From Halalkaliarchaeum desulfuricum (GTDB lineage: Archaea > Halobacteriota > Halobacteria > Halobacteriales > Haloferacaceae), in the NCBI RefSeq assembly GCF_002952775.1, contig NZ_CP025066.1, positions 186,001 to 250,000 of the forward strand: a DNA stretch of 64,000 nucleotides, given 5' to 3'. Shown here in pieces: positions 1 through 9,792 of this stretch. The notes beneath the pieces are model-generated. The model worked only from the letters and a program-made list of their open reading frames with translations. It did not search any database and was not told the origin of the DNA. The translations under genes and the position numbers were made by a program. Positions within the stretch are counted from its first letter, which is position 1. Every line of letters begins with the position of its first letter.

Positions 1-1608
1 GACCGCGTCGACGTCGCGGACCTTCTCGAGTACGTCGCCGCCTTTGAACAGGACGCCGTTGGTGGCCGAGATCGTCGACCCGACCATCGTCGCCGCCGGC
101 GTCGCGAGCCCGAGCGCACAGGGACACGCGATCAAAATCGCGGAGGCGAGCACGACCATCGAGAACTCGATGATCGGAATTCCGCCGAGTTCGACGCCGA
201 TCGGACCCCCGCCAACCGGACCCCACAGCGGAAGCGACGTGACGAACGCGTACAGCGGTTCGGGAAACAGGAACCACAGCGTCGACCAGAGCACCGCGTT
301 GAAGATGACGGCGGGCACGAAGTAGGCGCTGACTTTGTCGACGAGCCGCTGGATCTCCGGCTGACGCGACTGCGCCTCCTTTACCCGCTCGACGATCTGC
401 TGGAGCGCGGTGTCGCGGCCGACCTTCGTCGCCTCGACGACGAGCACGCCGTTTTCGTTCACGGTCGCCCCGACGACCTCGTCGCCGGGCGACTTCTCTA
501 CCGGGACGGACTCCCCGGTCAACATCGACTCGTCGACCGCGGAGTCTCCGTCCACCACGACCCCGTCGACGGGAATCTTCTCACCCGGTCTGACCTTGAC
601 CCGGTCGCCGACCTCGATCTCTTCTACGGGTACCTGGTGCTCTTCCCCGTCCCGGATCACCGTCGCCTCGTCAGCCTGCATCTCCAGGAGTTTGCGCAGG
701 GCGTCGCTTGCCTGCGCCTTCGAGCGCGCCTCGAGCCAGTTGCCCAGCGTGATGAACCACAGGATGAACGCGACCGCCTCGAAGTAGAGGCCCCCGGCGA
801 CCTGGTAGCCGATCAAGGCAGGGGCGGCAAGGACCGCCGTCGAGTAGACGTAGCCGACGCTCGTCCCCATTGCCACAAGCGTGTCCATGTTCGCTTGACG
901 GCTCTTCGAGAACGCGCGCCAGGCGCCCCGGATGAACTCCCGACCGAGCGTGGCCATCAGGAGCGTCGCCAGCACGAACTCCAGCCAACCGACGCCGACG
1001 GAGAGACCGAAGACCGGGATCGCGTCGGGCAGAAAGCCCGGATAGAACATGTCGATCATCACCAGGACGAACGGCGCGGTCAACACGCCCCCGCCGACGG
1101 TGAGCTTCCACTGCTTGCGCATTTCCCGCCGGGCGGCGGACTCCCGTGCCCCAGACTCTCCCTCCCCGGTGCCGTCGTCTCCCTCCGCGTCCCGGATCGG
1201 CTCGTAGCCGGCGTCCTCTACGGCGGCGTAAATCTCCGACAGTGAGACGTCGACGGGGTTGTACCGCACCCGAGCCTCGTCGGACGCGAAATTGACGTCC
1301 GCCGAAAGCACGCCCGGCAGTGCCTCGATCGCCGTCTCGTTCGCCTGCGAACAGTTCGCACACGACATGCCCGCGATGCCGACCGTTCGCGACTCCGTGA
1401 GCGGCTCGTACCCTGCCTCGGTGATCGACTCGAAGATCTCCTCCAGCTGGACGACCTCGGGGTCGTACTCGACGGTCGCCTCGTCGGTCGCGAAGTTGGC
1501 GTCGGCCGCCGAAACGCCCTCGAGCTCGAGGGTCGCGTCCTCGACGGAGGCGGAACACGTCGCACACGACATGCCCGTGATCTCGATGTGCGCTCTGCGA
1601 ATACCCAT
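1..1608 (-). CDS. copA: Copper-translocating P-type ATPase, C-terminal part outside the window
   Basis: Heavy-metal (Cu+) exporting P1B-type ATPase of the cytoplasmic membrane. The reading frame starts at 1608 and is still open at base 1, giving 536 residues. Two heavy-metal-binding domains are visible, with GMSCATC at residues 12-18 and GMSCANC around residue 80. They are followed by membrane segments, the actuator motif TGES, and the transmembrane metal site Cys495-Pro-Cys497 followed by ALGLATP. The window ends before the DKTGT phosphorylation site. CPC plus two CxxC domains supports copper or silver as substrate. It is divergent from thioredoxin reductase. The family is certain; the exact metal is inferred. 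Confidence 0.95.
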   Translation of the reverse strand, partial: MGIRRAHIEITGMSCATCSASVEDATLELEGVSAADANFATDEATVEYDPEVVQLEEIFESITEAGYEPLTESRTVGIAGMSCANCSQANETAIEALPGVLSADVNFASDEARVRYNPVDVSLSEIYAAVEDAGYEPIRDAEGDDGTGEGESGARESAARREMRKQWKLTVGGGVLTAPFVLVMIDMFYPGFLPDAIPVFGLSVGVGWLEFVLATLLMATLGREFIRGAWRAFSKSRQANMDTLVAMGTSVGYVYSTAVLAAPALIGYQVAGGLYFEAVAFILWFITLGNWLEARSKAQASDALRKLLEMQADEATVIRDGEEHQVPVEEIEVGDRVKVRPGEKIPVDGVVVDGDSAVDESMLTGESVPVEKSPGDEVVGATVNENGVLVVEATKVGRDTALQQIVERVKEAQSRQPEIQRLVDKVSAYFVPAVIFNAVLWSTLWFLFPEPLYAFVTSLPLWGPVGGGPIGVELGGIPIIEFSMVVLASAILIACPCALGLATPAATMVGSTISATNGVLFKGGDVLEKVRDVDAV

Positions 1609-1814
1609 TACGAATACTACTATGGGGTGCCTCGTTAAACCGGGTTGTGGTTTCGTCCGTAAATATTTTCGACGATAAAACGTTGGGGATGGCGGATCTT
1701 CCGATCCGAATCTTTCGCATCCAAACCGGCCGCCGCGGACCGCCCCTTGCGATGGTTGTGTATAGTTGGAGCAATATCAAAACGTACATACGCGGGACGT
1801 GCGAACGGAAGGGT

Positions 1815-2876
1815 ATGTCGGAAGACGTGGTCGAACACCGCAAGCTGATCATCGCGGGGACCGGGATCGCCGGTCTCAGCGCTGGCATCTATGCGGCTCG
1901 CGCGAACAACGAGCCGCTGTTGATCGAGGGCGACGAACCGGGTGGACAGCTGACGCTCACCACAGACGTGGAGAACTACCCCGGATTCCCCGACGGTATC
2001 TCCGGACCGGACCTGATAAACCGGATGAAACAGCAGGCCCGGAAGTTCGGTGCCGACGTGAAAAACGGCATCATCGAATCGGTCGACGCCGACGACCGGC
2101 CGTTCGAAGTCGAACTCACGAACGGCGACGTGTACACCGCAGACGCGGTCATCGCCGCCTCGGGCGCCTCCGCCCGGACCCTGGGAATCCCCGGCGAGGA
2201 CGAACTCATGGGGTATGGCCTGTCGACGTGTGCCACCTGTGACGGGGCGTTCTTCCGGGACGAGGACATGCTCGTAATCGGCGGCGGCGACGCCGCGATG
2301 GAGGAGGCGAACTTCCTCACCAAGTTCGCCGACACGGTGTATGTGGCCCACCGACGCGAGGAGTTCCGCGCGGAGGACATCTGGGTCGACCGGACGATGG
2401 AGAAGGTCGACGAGGGGGAGATCGAACTCCTGTTGAACACCGAAGTGACCGAACTCCACGGCAGCCCCGAGGAGGGGATCACGAGTGTGACGCTCGTGCA
2501 ACACCCGGACGGCCACCCGACCGAGAAACTCGACGACCCGACGACAGCTGACGAGGTCGACGAGTTCGAGTTCGAGGTCGGCGCCGTCTTCTACGCGATC
2601 GGCCACACGCCGAACACCGGCTATCTCGAGGGGACCGGCGCCGAGTTCGACGACGAGGGGTATCTGTTGACCGAGGGCGGCCGCGGCGGCGGCCAGACGA
2701 AAACCGGCGTTCCGGGGCTGTTCGGCGCCGGCGACGTCGTCGACTTCCACTACCAGCAGGCGGTCACCGCCGCAGGGATGGGAGTCGAGGCAGCCCTCGA
2801 CGCCGACGAGTACCTCACCGAACTCGAGCGCGTGCGGAAAGCCGACGCGACCCCGACGGCCAGTTCCGACGACTGA
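1815..2876 (+). CDS. trxB: Thioredoxin-disulfide reductase (FAD/NAD(P)H flavoprotein)
   Basis: Reduces thioredoxin-type proteins using NAD(P)H. The 353-residue protein has an FAD Rossmann motif GTGIAG (residues 15-20), the redox pair Cys139-Ala-Thr-Cys142 and a second nucleotide-binding glycine motif GGGDA near 157; the length is normal for the family. I chose the ATG at 1815 because the FAD motif follows it directly. A frame open further upstream adds 56 residues with no family similarity and runs through the promoter region. It stands alone between copA and a convergent membrane-protein gene. Cofactor preference (NADH or NADPH) cannot be read from the sequence. Confidence 0.92.
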   Translation: MSEDVVEHRKLIIAGTGIAGLSAGIYAARANNEPLLIEGDEPGGQLTLTTDVENYPGFPDGISGPDLINRMKQQARKFGADVKNGIIESVDADDRPFEVELTNGDVYTADAVIAASGASARTLGIPGEDELMGYGLSTCATCDGAFFRDEDMLVIGGGDAAMEEANFLTKFADTVYVAHRREEFRAEDIWVDRTMEKVDEGEIELLLNTEVTELHGSPEEGITSVTLVQHPDGHPTEKLDDPTTADEVDEFEFEVGAVFYAIGHTPNTGYLEGTGAEFDDEGYLLTEGGRGGGQTKTGVPGLFGAGDVVDFHYQQAVTAAGMGVEAALDADEYLTELERVRKADATPTASSDD

Positions 2877-2908
2877 GCGTCGCCCGAACTCTCCCCTTCC
2901 CGCCACTC

Positions 2909-4285
2909 TCACCGGTCGTCCGGTTCCTCGCGTGCAGATTCGACCCAAGCGGGGGGGCTCACGGTCGTCCGATCCAGTTTCGAGACCCGCTGTGTGTACC
3001 GGACCGATCGATCGACGTCGCTTCGCTCGTAGGTGACCTCGAGCCGGAGGACGACGCCGTCGGGGCGAACGATCGCCCGGGCGCGATACGACTCGACGGT
3101 GTCCGGTAGCGACGCTGGCGGCTCGGTCGCGAAGACGACGTACCGGGTTTCGGTTCGCTCGGTCGCGACCTCGACCCGCGTAGCGTTCGAGTCGAGATAA
3201 CGGGGGATTCGGGTCGCCGACGGCGTGTCGGTCGGGGAGAGGAAGGTACCGACCTGGAAATCGCGATACGTGTACTCGCCGGGACCGGTCGTTTCGTTTC
3301 CGGAATCGTCCACTCCGTTCTCGATCTCCTTTTCGTGGATTCTGATATATTCCCGGTCCCCATCGGCGAACACGTCGGTTCCGCGTTCGTGCAGTTCGTC
3401 CTCGTTCGCGAGCGTGGCGGACGTTGCTCCGCGGTATCGGATCGAGGTTTCCGCTTCCCACGTCGTGCTCGTGACGACGAGCCCCTGATACCCGACCACG
3501 TCCGGCGGCCCTTCGAACGCCATCTCGAAGGTGCGGCTGGTCGGCAGCGATCGACGGTGGGCGTGGGCCAGACGCGTCGCGTCCTCGACCCCGGAAAGAG
3601 ACAGGCCTGGAGGGAGCGACGAGTTCCGGTCAGCCAGTCGATCGTCCTCCGTCACCTCCGACCGGGCAGAAGCGTCGGCCGAGGCAGAATCTTCCCAGGT
3701 CGTGGTCGACGCTCCCCCGGACGTGGCCGGCCCCTCACGCGCGTCGAATGGATCCCCCGGGAGCCCGACACCGGAAAGCGAGACGACGACCACTGCAATG
3801 GCGAGTACCACAAGGGCGACGACAGCCGGGGACGCCACGGCACTTCCTACCGGTGACTGCGTGGATTCTTCGACGACGAGCGGCGTTTCGAGGTACTCCC
3901 GGGCGAGCCGGTCCCCGGTTTCCCGGTCGACACCGTACGCGAGAAGTTGCCTGAGCTCCGTCGGGGCGAGTCGCCGAACGGAGTCGTTTCGAGGGGACGA
4001 GAAACCGCTCCGATCGCCGAAGGCGTCGACGAGGACGTCAACTTGCGTTCCTCTCTCGCTCCCCGAAATCCGGGCGACAATGTCGGCGTAGAGGCGATGG
4101 ATACGGGAGCCGGCGGTCGCCCCGATCCGCACCTCATCCCCGTCGCGGGACGCTACGATCACCTCACCCTGAATAGTCGTCTCGAACCCACGTGCCGCCC
4201 ACAGCGCAGCCAGGAATTCGAGCCGCTCGTCGGCGTCGAGCGCCCGGAACCGGCGTCCGATCTTGCGTGTGTCAACGAGCGTCAC
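2909..4285 (-). CDS. Uncharacterised single-pass membrane protein with an N-terminal restriction-endonuclease-like segment
   Basis: 458 residues from a GTG start at 4285. The same frame stays open much further upstream, but that part lies antisense to the MinD-like gene, so I excluded it. The first ~120 residues (ALWAARGFE... with charged beta-strands) resemble the small Mrr-like fold found in many haloarchaeal proteins. One hydrophobic segment of about 25 residues lies near residue 185. It is followed by an acidic Ser/Thr-rich linker and a soluble C-terminal region rich in beta-strands, probably outside the membrane. The function is unknown and the nuclease-like assignment is tentative, as no catalytic set was identified. 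Confidence 0.75.
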   Translation of the reverse strand: MTLVDTRKIGRRFRALDADERLEFLAALWAARGFETTIQGEVIVASRDGDEVRIGATAGSRIHRLYADIVARISGSERGTQVDVLVDAFGDRSGFSSPRNDSVRRLAPTELRQLLAYGVDRETGDRLAREYLETPLVVEESTQSPVGSAVASPAVVALVVLAIAVVVVSLSGVGLPGDPFDAREGPATSGGASTTTWEDSASADASARSEVTEDDRLADRNSSLPPGLSLSGVEDATRLAHAHRRSLPTSRTFEMAFEGPPDVVGYQGLVVTSTTWEAETSIRYRGATSATLANEDELHERGTDVFADGDREYIRIHEKEIENGVDDSGNETTGPGEYTYRDFQVGTFLSPTDTPSATRIPRYLDSNATRVEVATERTETRYVVFATEPPASLPDTVESYRARAIVRPDGVVLRLEVTYERSDVDRSVRYTQRVSKLDRTTVSPPAWVESAREEPDDR

Positions 4286-4364
4286 ACATCGGCTAGCCAC
4301 CACACCGACACAAGCGTTTTGACGACCCCTCGAATTCATATACGGAACCGAGCCAGCAGCCCAC

Positions 4365-5030
4365 ATGCTCGCTGTCGCCGGCGGAAAGGGAGGATCGGGG
4401 AAGACGACCACGACGCTCGGGCTGGCACGGGCCCATCCGGAGGAGGTTCTGGCCGCCGATCTCGACTGGGACATGCCGAACCTCCACGCGATTGCCGGCG
4501 TGGACCGGAGGGCCGTCGGAGGTGAGGGTGATCTCTGGGGACCAGACTGGCCGGGGCGCAGTCGCGTCGGGGAGTTCGACTGCGAGGTGCTTCCGGCCCC
4601 TTCCCCTGCCGACGGCGAACGGGTCGACGTGTTGTCCGGACTGACCAGAGTGCAGGGAGCCGAGCCGCCAGTGCTTTTGGACTGTCCCTGCGGTGTCGCC
4701 CCCGACGCGGTGAAGCCGCTGTCGCTCGCCGATCGAACGGTGATCGTCACGACGCTGTGTCGCGCAAGCGTCAGGGGGGCGGTGAAGACTGCAGCGGCCT
4801 CCAGGGCGGTGGGTACGCCGGTGGCCGGCGTGATCGCGACGCGGACGACGGCCGCCGGCTCCCGGCTCGAATCGCTGCTGGACGCCCCCGTCCTGGCGAC
4901 GGTCCCGGAAACCGACGACCGGCCGCTTTCGTCACCGGTCGTTCGGGAGTCGTATGCCCGGGCCATCGACAATCTGGAACCCGAAAAACCGCCCGATTAT
5001 CAGACGTGCAAAACCAGGAACAACAGTTAA
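4365..5030 (+). CDS. MinD/ParA-like P-loop ATPase
   Basis: 221 residues beginning with a deviant Walker A motif, GGKGGSGKTTTT (residues 6-17). This is typical of the MinD/ParA/SIMIBI class that works as nucleotide-switched dimers. An Asp in the following strand (AADLDWDMP) fits the switch I region. The protein is shorter than typical MinD (about 260) and has no obvious C-terminal membrane-targeting helix. A RecA-like protein gene begins 26 bases downstream in the same direction, suggesting co-transcription. Its cargo (cell-division, flagellar or chromosome positioning) cannot be assigned. Confidence 0.8.
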   Translation: MLAVAGGKGGSGKTTTTLGLARAHPEEVLAADLDWDMPNLHAIAGVDRRAVGGEGDLWGPDWPGRSRVGEFDCEVLPAPSPADGERVDVLSGLTRVQGAEPPVLLDCPCGVAPDAVKPLSLADRTVIVTTLCRASVRGAVKTAAASRAVGTPVAGVIATRTTAAGSRLESLLDAPVLATVPETDDRPLSSPVVRESYARAIDNLEPEKPPDYQTCKTRNNS

Positions 5031-5055
5031 CTCATTCCCCGGTGAAGCCACACGT

Positions 5056-5682
5056 ATGCCGAACCGACTGCCGACCGGAATCACCGTCCTCGACAGACAG
5101 CTCGACGGCGGCGTCCCGGCCGGCAGCATCGTCCTTTTGAACGCCGACCCCGCGAGCCAGTCGGAGCTGTTTCTGTACGAACTGTCGGCGGCCCGGGGAA
5201 CGCTGTATCTCACAACGGTTCGATCCGAACACGCTGTCAGGGACGCACTGGACCGGACGACCGCCCGCACCGGAAAACCGACGATCCGCGATATCGGTGC
5301 CGACGCACCGCTCGATCATGCCAACCGCCTCGTGGGCGCGCTTCCAGAGGAGTCGAACCTCATCATCGATACGCTGGACCCCCTGGAGTCGTCGGACTCG
5401 GCGCGGTATCGGAACTTCCTCAACAGCGTCCAGACGCACATGGCAAACACCGGCGGTCTCGCGGTCCTCCACGGTTTGACAGGCCGCAGCGTGTCCGAGA
5501 ACCGCGACATGACCGAACACATGGCCGACGTCGTCTTCGATCTGGAGACGGAGGTCCGCGGAAGCGAGATCGTAAACCGGCTGGCCGTGCCGAAGTTCCG
5601 CGGCGGCCGCGCCCCCGGCGAGACGATCAAACTGAAACTCGAGGAGACGGTCGCGGTGGACACGAGCCGCGACATCGCCTGA
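5056..5682 (+). CDS. RecA/KaiC-superfamily protein with degenerate nucleotide-binding loop (haloarchaeal HTR-like type)
   Basis: 208 residues. The opening LPTGITVLDRQLDGGVPAGS is the hallmark start of KaiC/RadA-like ATPases. The Walker A loop that should follow is replaced by NADPASQSE, without the GKT lysine. The Walker B-like strand NLIIDTLD is kept. It therefore probably folds like a RecA ATPase but may not hydrolyse ATP in the normal way. The ATG at 5056 follows GGTGAAG, and the frame upstream overlaps the preceding gene. It lies 26 bases downstream of the MinD-like gene, which could be its functional partner (inference). Confidence 0.8.
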   Translation: MPNRLPTGITVLDRQLDGGVPAGSIVLLNADPASQSELFLYELSAARGTLYLTTVRSEHAVRDALDRTTARTGKPTIRDIGADAPLDHANRLVGALPEESNLIIDTLDPLESSDSARYRNFLNSVQTHMANTGGLAVLHGLTGRSVSENRDMTEHMADVVFDLETEVRGSEIVNRLAVPKFRGGRAPGETIKLKLEETVAVDTSRDIA

Positions 5683-5790
5683 TCGACGCGGCCACTCCCC
5701 CACCCCTCCCTCCAGCCGCTTCGGCCCGTCCGCCGGGGCCGGCGCGTCCGAATCCAGTCAAGTCTTAACTCCCGAGCGTAAACTCCGGAT

Positions 5791-6207
5791 ATGGACATCG
5801 CGTCGCTCCTCGAAGAGCGGATCGATCCCGGAACGTTACCGATCGCCGTGGGCGACATCGTGTTCCTGCTCGCCTTTCTCACCATCGGCGCTCTGCAACA
5901 CAATCCCGGCGACTACCTCGTGGAGAACCCGCTGGTGTGGGCGGGCATCGTCGCGCCCTTCCTGATCGGGTGGATCGCCGTCTCCCCGCTGGTGGGAGCC
6001 TACTCGCCCGGCGCGGGCGAGTCAGCGAAGTCGTCGATTCCGCTGGCTGTCAGGTCGTGGATACTCGCTGCAGTCGTCGGGATGGCGCTGCGAGCATCGC
6101 CGCTTTTCGCCGGCGGGTTCGCCGTCGTGTTCGCGGCCATCATGCTCGTTGGCGGCGCCCTGTTCCTCGGCGGGTGGCGATATCTGTACTTCAAACTGTT
6201 CGGATAG
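5791..6207 (+). CDS. DUF3054 family membrane protein
   Basis: 138 residues with four predicted membrane helices. The DUF3054 pattern is visible: an N-terminal GDIVFLLAFLTIGALQH segment, a central WIAVSPLVGAY, and the closing GGWRYLYFKLFG. These are small integral membrane proteins found in actinobacteria and haloarchaea with no known activity. The gene is convergent with the MFS gene and only 18 bases separate them. There are no other clues to its role. Confidence 0.85.
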   Translation: MDIASLLEERIDPGTLPIAVGDIVFLLAFLTIGALQHNPGDYLVENPLVWAGIVAPFLIGWIAVSPLVGAYSPGAGESAKSSIPLAVRSWILAAVVGMALRASPLFAGGFAVVFAAIMLVGGALFLGGWRYLYFKLFG

Positions 6208-6225
6208 GTCGATCGGACGCGAGAA

Positions 6226-7566
6226 CTATTTTGACCGCGCCAGATACAGCCCCAGTAGCGACGCCGACGCCGCAAACGCCGCGAGCACGAAGAAAAGTGC
6301 CGTCGAGTCTGCGTACGCGAGCACGGTTCCGGCCACGGCGGCGCCGAGCGATCCGACGCCGAACACGCCCAGATACGTGTAGCCGTACGAGAGCCCCCGC
6401 GTTCCCGGCGGCGTGTACTCTGCAACCGTTGCCTGGTAGAGCGGTTGCACGACGAACAGGAACACGCCCAGGAACACGCCGAAGACGGCCAGCGGACCGA
6501 TACCCATCCCCGAGACGATCGGGAACGACAGTGCGAGCACTCCGAGCATCCCGAACGCCCCGGCGATGCCGTACTCGACGGGGAACCTGTCGGTGAGTTT
6601 GCCGCCGATGTACTGTCCGACGACGCCGATCATCAACAGTCCGGCGTAGAAGTAATCGCCCGGTTCGAGCGTCTCACCGTCGACGGGATCGACTCCCAGC
6701 AGTTCCGCGACGGGACCGGGGAGCAAGTCCGCAACCGGGATCGCCTCGAAGCCGGGCAGCGCCCGGAGCAACTCCGGCAGGAACGTCAACACGCCCCGGT
6801 AGTAGAGCCCCGAGAACATCACGATCAGAAACACGAACACGAAGCTCCCCGCGAACAGCCGCTTCGACTCGGTTAGAAACTCGGCGATCGACTGGACGCC
6901 GCTTTCCGCTTTCGAACCTCCGTCGGCGGCTGCGTCGCCTGCCGTCCCGTCGGGGGCGGTCTCGTCCGGTCGCTTTACGGCAGCCTCCGGATCGAACCGG
7001 GCACGGTGAGCGAACACCGCCGCGAGCAACGCGGGGATCGAAAGCGCAAGCGCCACCGACCGCCAGTCGAACAGCAACAGCAGTATCGCGGCCACGAGCG
7101 GACCCAGCCCGATCCCCAGGTTGCCGGCGATCCCGTGGTACGCGAAGCCGGTCCCCCGCTCGTTGACCCCCTTCGAAATGAGGGACAGTCCCGCCGGGTG
7201 ATAGACGCTCGCAGCGACGCCCCACAGGACGATCGCCGCGGCGACGGCGAGCAGGCTCGGGGACAGCCCCAAAAGGAGGTACGAGCCGCCCATGCCGGCG
7301 AGACAGGCGGTGATCAACTGGCGAGAGCCGATGCGGTCGACCAGCACGCCCCCCGGAAGCGCCCCGAGCCCGAACAGCCCGTAGCCGATCGTCAACACGA
7401 CCCCCAGCGTCGCCTCGTTGACTGCAACCGACGTGAAGCCGAGCGACAGCGTCTCGAACTCCAGCAACCAGATGGTCACGAAGATGGGGAACGCCATCTC
7501 GTAGGTGTGGACCATCGCGTGGGCGATCATCACGAGCGCGGTGATCGCTCTGTCGTTGCGGTTCAC
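6226..7566 (-). CDS. Major facilitator superfamily transporter
   Basis: 446 residues starting with GTG at 7566, with about twelve hydrophobic segments and an MFS-type loop after helix 2 (DRIGSRQL). A charged cytoplasmic loop of ~45 residues (positions ~210-255) separates the two halves. The substrate is not predictable. A TATA-like TTAAAC on the minus strand sits about 28 bases before the GTG, which suggests a leaderless transcript. Its C-terminal third closely resembles the truncated MFS fragment at 49690-49992, so the genome once held two related carriers. Confidence 0.9.
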   Translation of the reverse strand: MNRNDRAITALVMIAHAMVHTYEMAFPIFVTIWLLEFETLSLGFTSVAVNEATLGVVLTIGYGLFGLGALPGGVLVDRIGSRQLITACLAGMGGSYLLLGLSPSLLAVAAAIVLWGVAASVYHPAGLSLISKGVNERGTGFAYHGIAGNLGIGLGPLVAAILLLLFDWRSVALALSIPALLAAVFAHRARFDPEAAVKRPDETAPDGTAGDAAADGGSKAESGVQSIAEFLTESKRLFAGSFVFVFLIVMFSGLYYRGVLTFLPELLRALPGFEAIPVADLLPGPVAELLGVDPVDGETLEPGDYFYAGLLMIGVVGQYIGGKLTDRFPVEYGIAGAFGMLGVLALSFPIVSGMGIGPLAVFGVFLGVFLFVVQPLYQATVAEYTPPGTRGLSYGYTYLGVFGVGSLGAAVAGTVLAYADSTALFFVLAAFAASASLLGLYLARSK

Positions 7567-7572
7567 TACTGA

Positions 7573-7874
7573 TTTCTCTCGTCGGCGAACTGTTTAACTG
7601 TTCGATGGCGGCACGCTCTGCAGCGACTTCCCCGACAAACGAGTGCGGATGCCCGGCCTCCAGCGCGTTTCGAAGCGGCCGATTATTACCCGAGAATAAA
7701 CCACGCTACACGTGAGCACACAGGTGATTTAACCAGCTATAGCAGCCTCAAATACACCGAAATCGGAATCTCCATTTCATAAGTTATACACAATTTACGA
7801 GATGGTGTTTGAATGGTCATTGGTTGGTCACGGGAAAATTTTATATACCAATTTTACATAGTATGCGATAGATT
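7573..7874. other. AT-rich intergenic region between divergent genes
   Basis: About 300 bases without a supported gene. The part from ~7690 onward is clearly more AT-rich than the surroundings. It carries the promoter of the small protein gene at 7875 and a direct repeat TGGTCATTGGTTGGTCA near 7815-7830. No RNA gene or remnant coding frame was recognised. Confidence 0.6.
7840..7848 (+). promoter_or_regulatory. TATA box of the gene at 7875
   Basis: TTTATATAC is centred about 30 bases before the ATG at 7875. This is the spacing seen at haloarchaeal promoters that give leaderless mRNAs. Confidence 0.65.
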
Positions 7875-8126
7875 ATGACTGGGTACTACGACCACGTTCT
7901 CGGGCTCATCCCCGTATCGCTGATCGGAATCACTGGGATCCTCAGCGCGTACGGGTTGCCGTTGTCGGCCGCCGTGTTCGTCGGGGCCCTTCCCTCCCTC
8001 GCCTTCATGCTCCATGCGCTCTTCGTTGCGGCCCCGACGACCGAATGGGAGAACCGCTCGCCCGCCCAGCGGTCGACACCTTCGACAGTCGGACGGAGCG
8101 AATCGGGGGCGACACAGGCGGACTGA
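7875..8126 (+). CDS. Small two-helix membrane protein
   Basis: 83 residues with a conserved-looking start (YYDHVLGLIPVSLIGITG), two hydrophobic segments and a polar C-terminal tail. The protein at 45355-45600 has the same plan (YYDKLLAAVPAALALGA) and is a likely paralogue. A strong TATA box at the right distance supports expression from this ATG. The function is unknown. Confidence 0.7.
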   Translation: MTGYYDHVLGLIPVSLIGITGILSAYGLPLSAAVFVGALPSLAFMLHALFVAAPTTEWENRSPAQRSTPSTVGRSESGATQAD

Positions 8127-8206
8127 TTTGCGTTTCTGTTGCGTTTTTCGTTCCAACGGTCGAGTCGGCCGAACACGTTTTGACGTCGGGAACCGCAATC
8201 CCGAGT

Positions 8207-9205
8207 ATGACCGAAGCACTGTTCCTTCGAAGCGACGAGGTGGCCGATCTCGCAACGCCGGCAGAGTACGTCGACGCGGTTCGGGAGGCGTATCGACAGC
8301 GCGGCGAGGGAGCCCCGGCCGAGCCGCGGACGAAGCTGATCCGCGAGGACCCAGCGGGGATGTTCACCGGCTACGCCGCCGTGTTGCCCGAAACGGGGGC
8401 GATGGGCGGATACATGTACTCGGCCGGGTTCGGCGCCGGCGACGCCTGGTTCGTCACACCGCTTTTCGACGCCGACACGGGGGAGCCCCTCGCGATCGTC
8501 GACGGGGCGTCGATGAACCCGTTCAAAACCGGCGCAGCCGGTGCAGTCGGGATCGACGCGCTCGCCCGCGGGGACGCCACCGAACTGGCGATCATCGGCT
8601 CGGGCGCACAGGCGCGGGGACAGTTGAAGGCGGCAGTGACGGTCCGGGAGTTCGATCGCGTTCGGGTGTACTCACCGACGCCGGCGAATCGGGAGGCGTT
8701 CGCCGAGGAGACGACCGACGCCGTCGATCCGGCGGTCGAGCCCGTCGAGTCGGCGGCTGCCGCCGTCGACGGCGCCGACGTCGTCGTCACGGCGACGAAC
8801 GCGTCCGAGCCAGTGCTCGCCGACGCCGACGTCGAACCCGGCACGCACGTGACCGCGATGGGACAGTACACGCCCGGAAAAAACGAACTCGAACCGGAGA
8901 CGATCGCGCGAGCGAGATACGTCCCCGACCTCCGCGAGAGGGCGACCCAGGACGCCGGCTCGTTTTTGGCCGCGCTGGAGGCGGAGCTGATCGACGAGGA
9001 TCACGTCCACGCCGAACTCGGCGAAGTCGTCGCCGGCGTCGAACCCGGACGCACGGGTCCCGAGGAGGTGACGGTGTTCGACTCCGGCGGGACGGGAATC
9101 GAAACCACGGCTGGGGCGTATCTGCTGTACCGACGTGCCCGAAAAGCGGGTCGTGGCACCGAGATCGATTTCGCACCTGCGAGTGAAGCGCTGACCGGGA
9201 AATGA
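8207..9205 (+). CDS. Ornithine cyclodeaminase / mu-crystallin family NAD(P)-dependent enzyme
   Basis: 332 residues. The dinucleotide-binding motif IIGSGAQARGQL and the preceding VDGASMNPFKTGAAGAVG (equivalent to the family TGAAS region) identify the ornithine cyclodeaminase, alanine dehydrogenase and ketimine reductase family. The segment that usually carries a substrate-binding lysine (GVK... before the P-rich turn) reads MYSAGFGAGDAW here, and the usual RTGA is KTGA. The substrate may therefore differ from ornithine. The ATG at 8207 is followed at once by a typical N-terminus; the longer open frame overlaps the preceding gene. A second, unrelated ornithine-cyclodeaminase-type gene lies at 25612-26859. 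Confidence 0.85.
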   Translation: MTEALFLRSDEVADLATPAEYVDAVREAYRQRGEGAPAEPRTKLIREDPAGMFTGYAAVLPETGAMGGYMYSAGFGAGDAWFVTPLFDADTGEPLAIVDGASMNPFKTGAAGAVGIDALARGDATELAIIGSGAQARGQLKAAVTVREFDRVRVYSPTPANREAFAEETTDAVDPAVEPVESAAAAVDGADVVVTATNASEPVLADADVEPGTHVTAMGQYTPGKNELEPETIARARYVPDLRERATQDAGSFLAALEAELIDEDHVHAELGEVVAGVEPGRTGPEEVTVFDSGGTGIETTAGAYLLYRRARKAGRGTEIDFAPASEALTGK

Positions 9206-9252
9206 CGGGGGCGTTCGTCCCTTCTGCTCCTCGAAATCCTGTTTGACACGCC

Positions 9253-9792
9253 TCAAACTCGCCGGGCCGGCTTCGTCGTCGGGGAGCCGTACAGCGCCCG
9301 GTACGCCCTCGGGAAGGCTGCAAGCCCGGCCACCTCCACGGTCCCACCGGCGACCATCGCAAAGAGGAACGCTCCGGCGGTGTCGAAGGTGGAGACGGCG
9401 ACGGACGCGATCCCGAGCGTCGCGACTGCGAAAAGTGCCGAAAAGTAGACGAGCCTGAACGGCACCGACGAGAGCTCCCCGCGACGGGGCCACTCGCCGA
9501 CGTCGATCCGCCGGCTCCGGAAGATCGCAAGCGAGAGCACCCCGAGTGCGATCGCGCTCAGCCCCGCCAACGGAACGAGGTCCGGATACCTTGCCTGGGC
9601 GAGAAACGCGGGTAGAAACGCCGGCGTCGACAGAACTGAAAACTCCACGCCAGCGAAAAACAGCATGTCGGACCAGTAGGTGAGTCGGTCGGTCGCCCGC
9701 GAGCGGAACGAGGACGGTTCCTCTTCCGCTTCGGGAGTGGATCCGTCGGCCGCCTCGGGGGACGTATCGTCAGTCGCGTCTCCGTCCGTCAT
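9253..9792 (-). CDS. Uncharacterised four-helix membrane protein
   Basis: 179 residues. An acidic, Pro/Ser-rich N-terminal tail of ~40 residues precedes about four hydrophobic segments (for example [20 protein letters not shown]). Its ATG overlaps the stop codon of pelota (ATGA), so the two genes are almost certainly co-transcribed and translationally coupled. No family was recognised and no catalytic motif is visible. Confidence 0.75.
   Translation of the reverse strand: MTDGDATDDTSPEAADGSTPEAEEEPSSFRSRATDRLTYWSDMLFFAGVEFSVLSTPAFLPAFLAQARYPDLVPLAGLSAIALGVLSLAIFRSRRIDVGEWPRRGELSSVPFRLVYFSALFAVATLGIASVAVSTFDTAGAFLFAMVAGGTVEVAGLAAFPRAYRALYGSPTTKPARRV

Noticed and set aside
671-1888. Long open frame on the minus strand over copA
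   Set aside because: It is an Arg/Gly-rich shadow of copA in another frame, without family similarity, typical of GC-rich haloarchaeal DNA.
1635-3461. 608-codon minus-strand frame over trxB
   Set aside because: It is antisense to trxB and has shadow-type composition; trxB itself is complete with all motifs.
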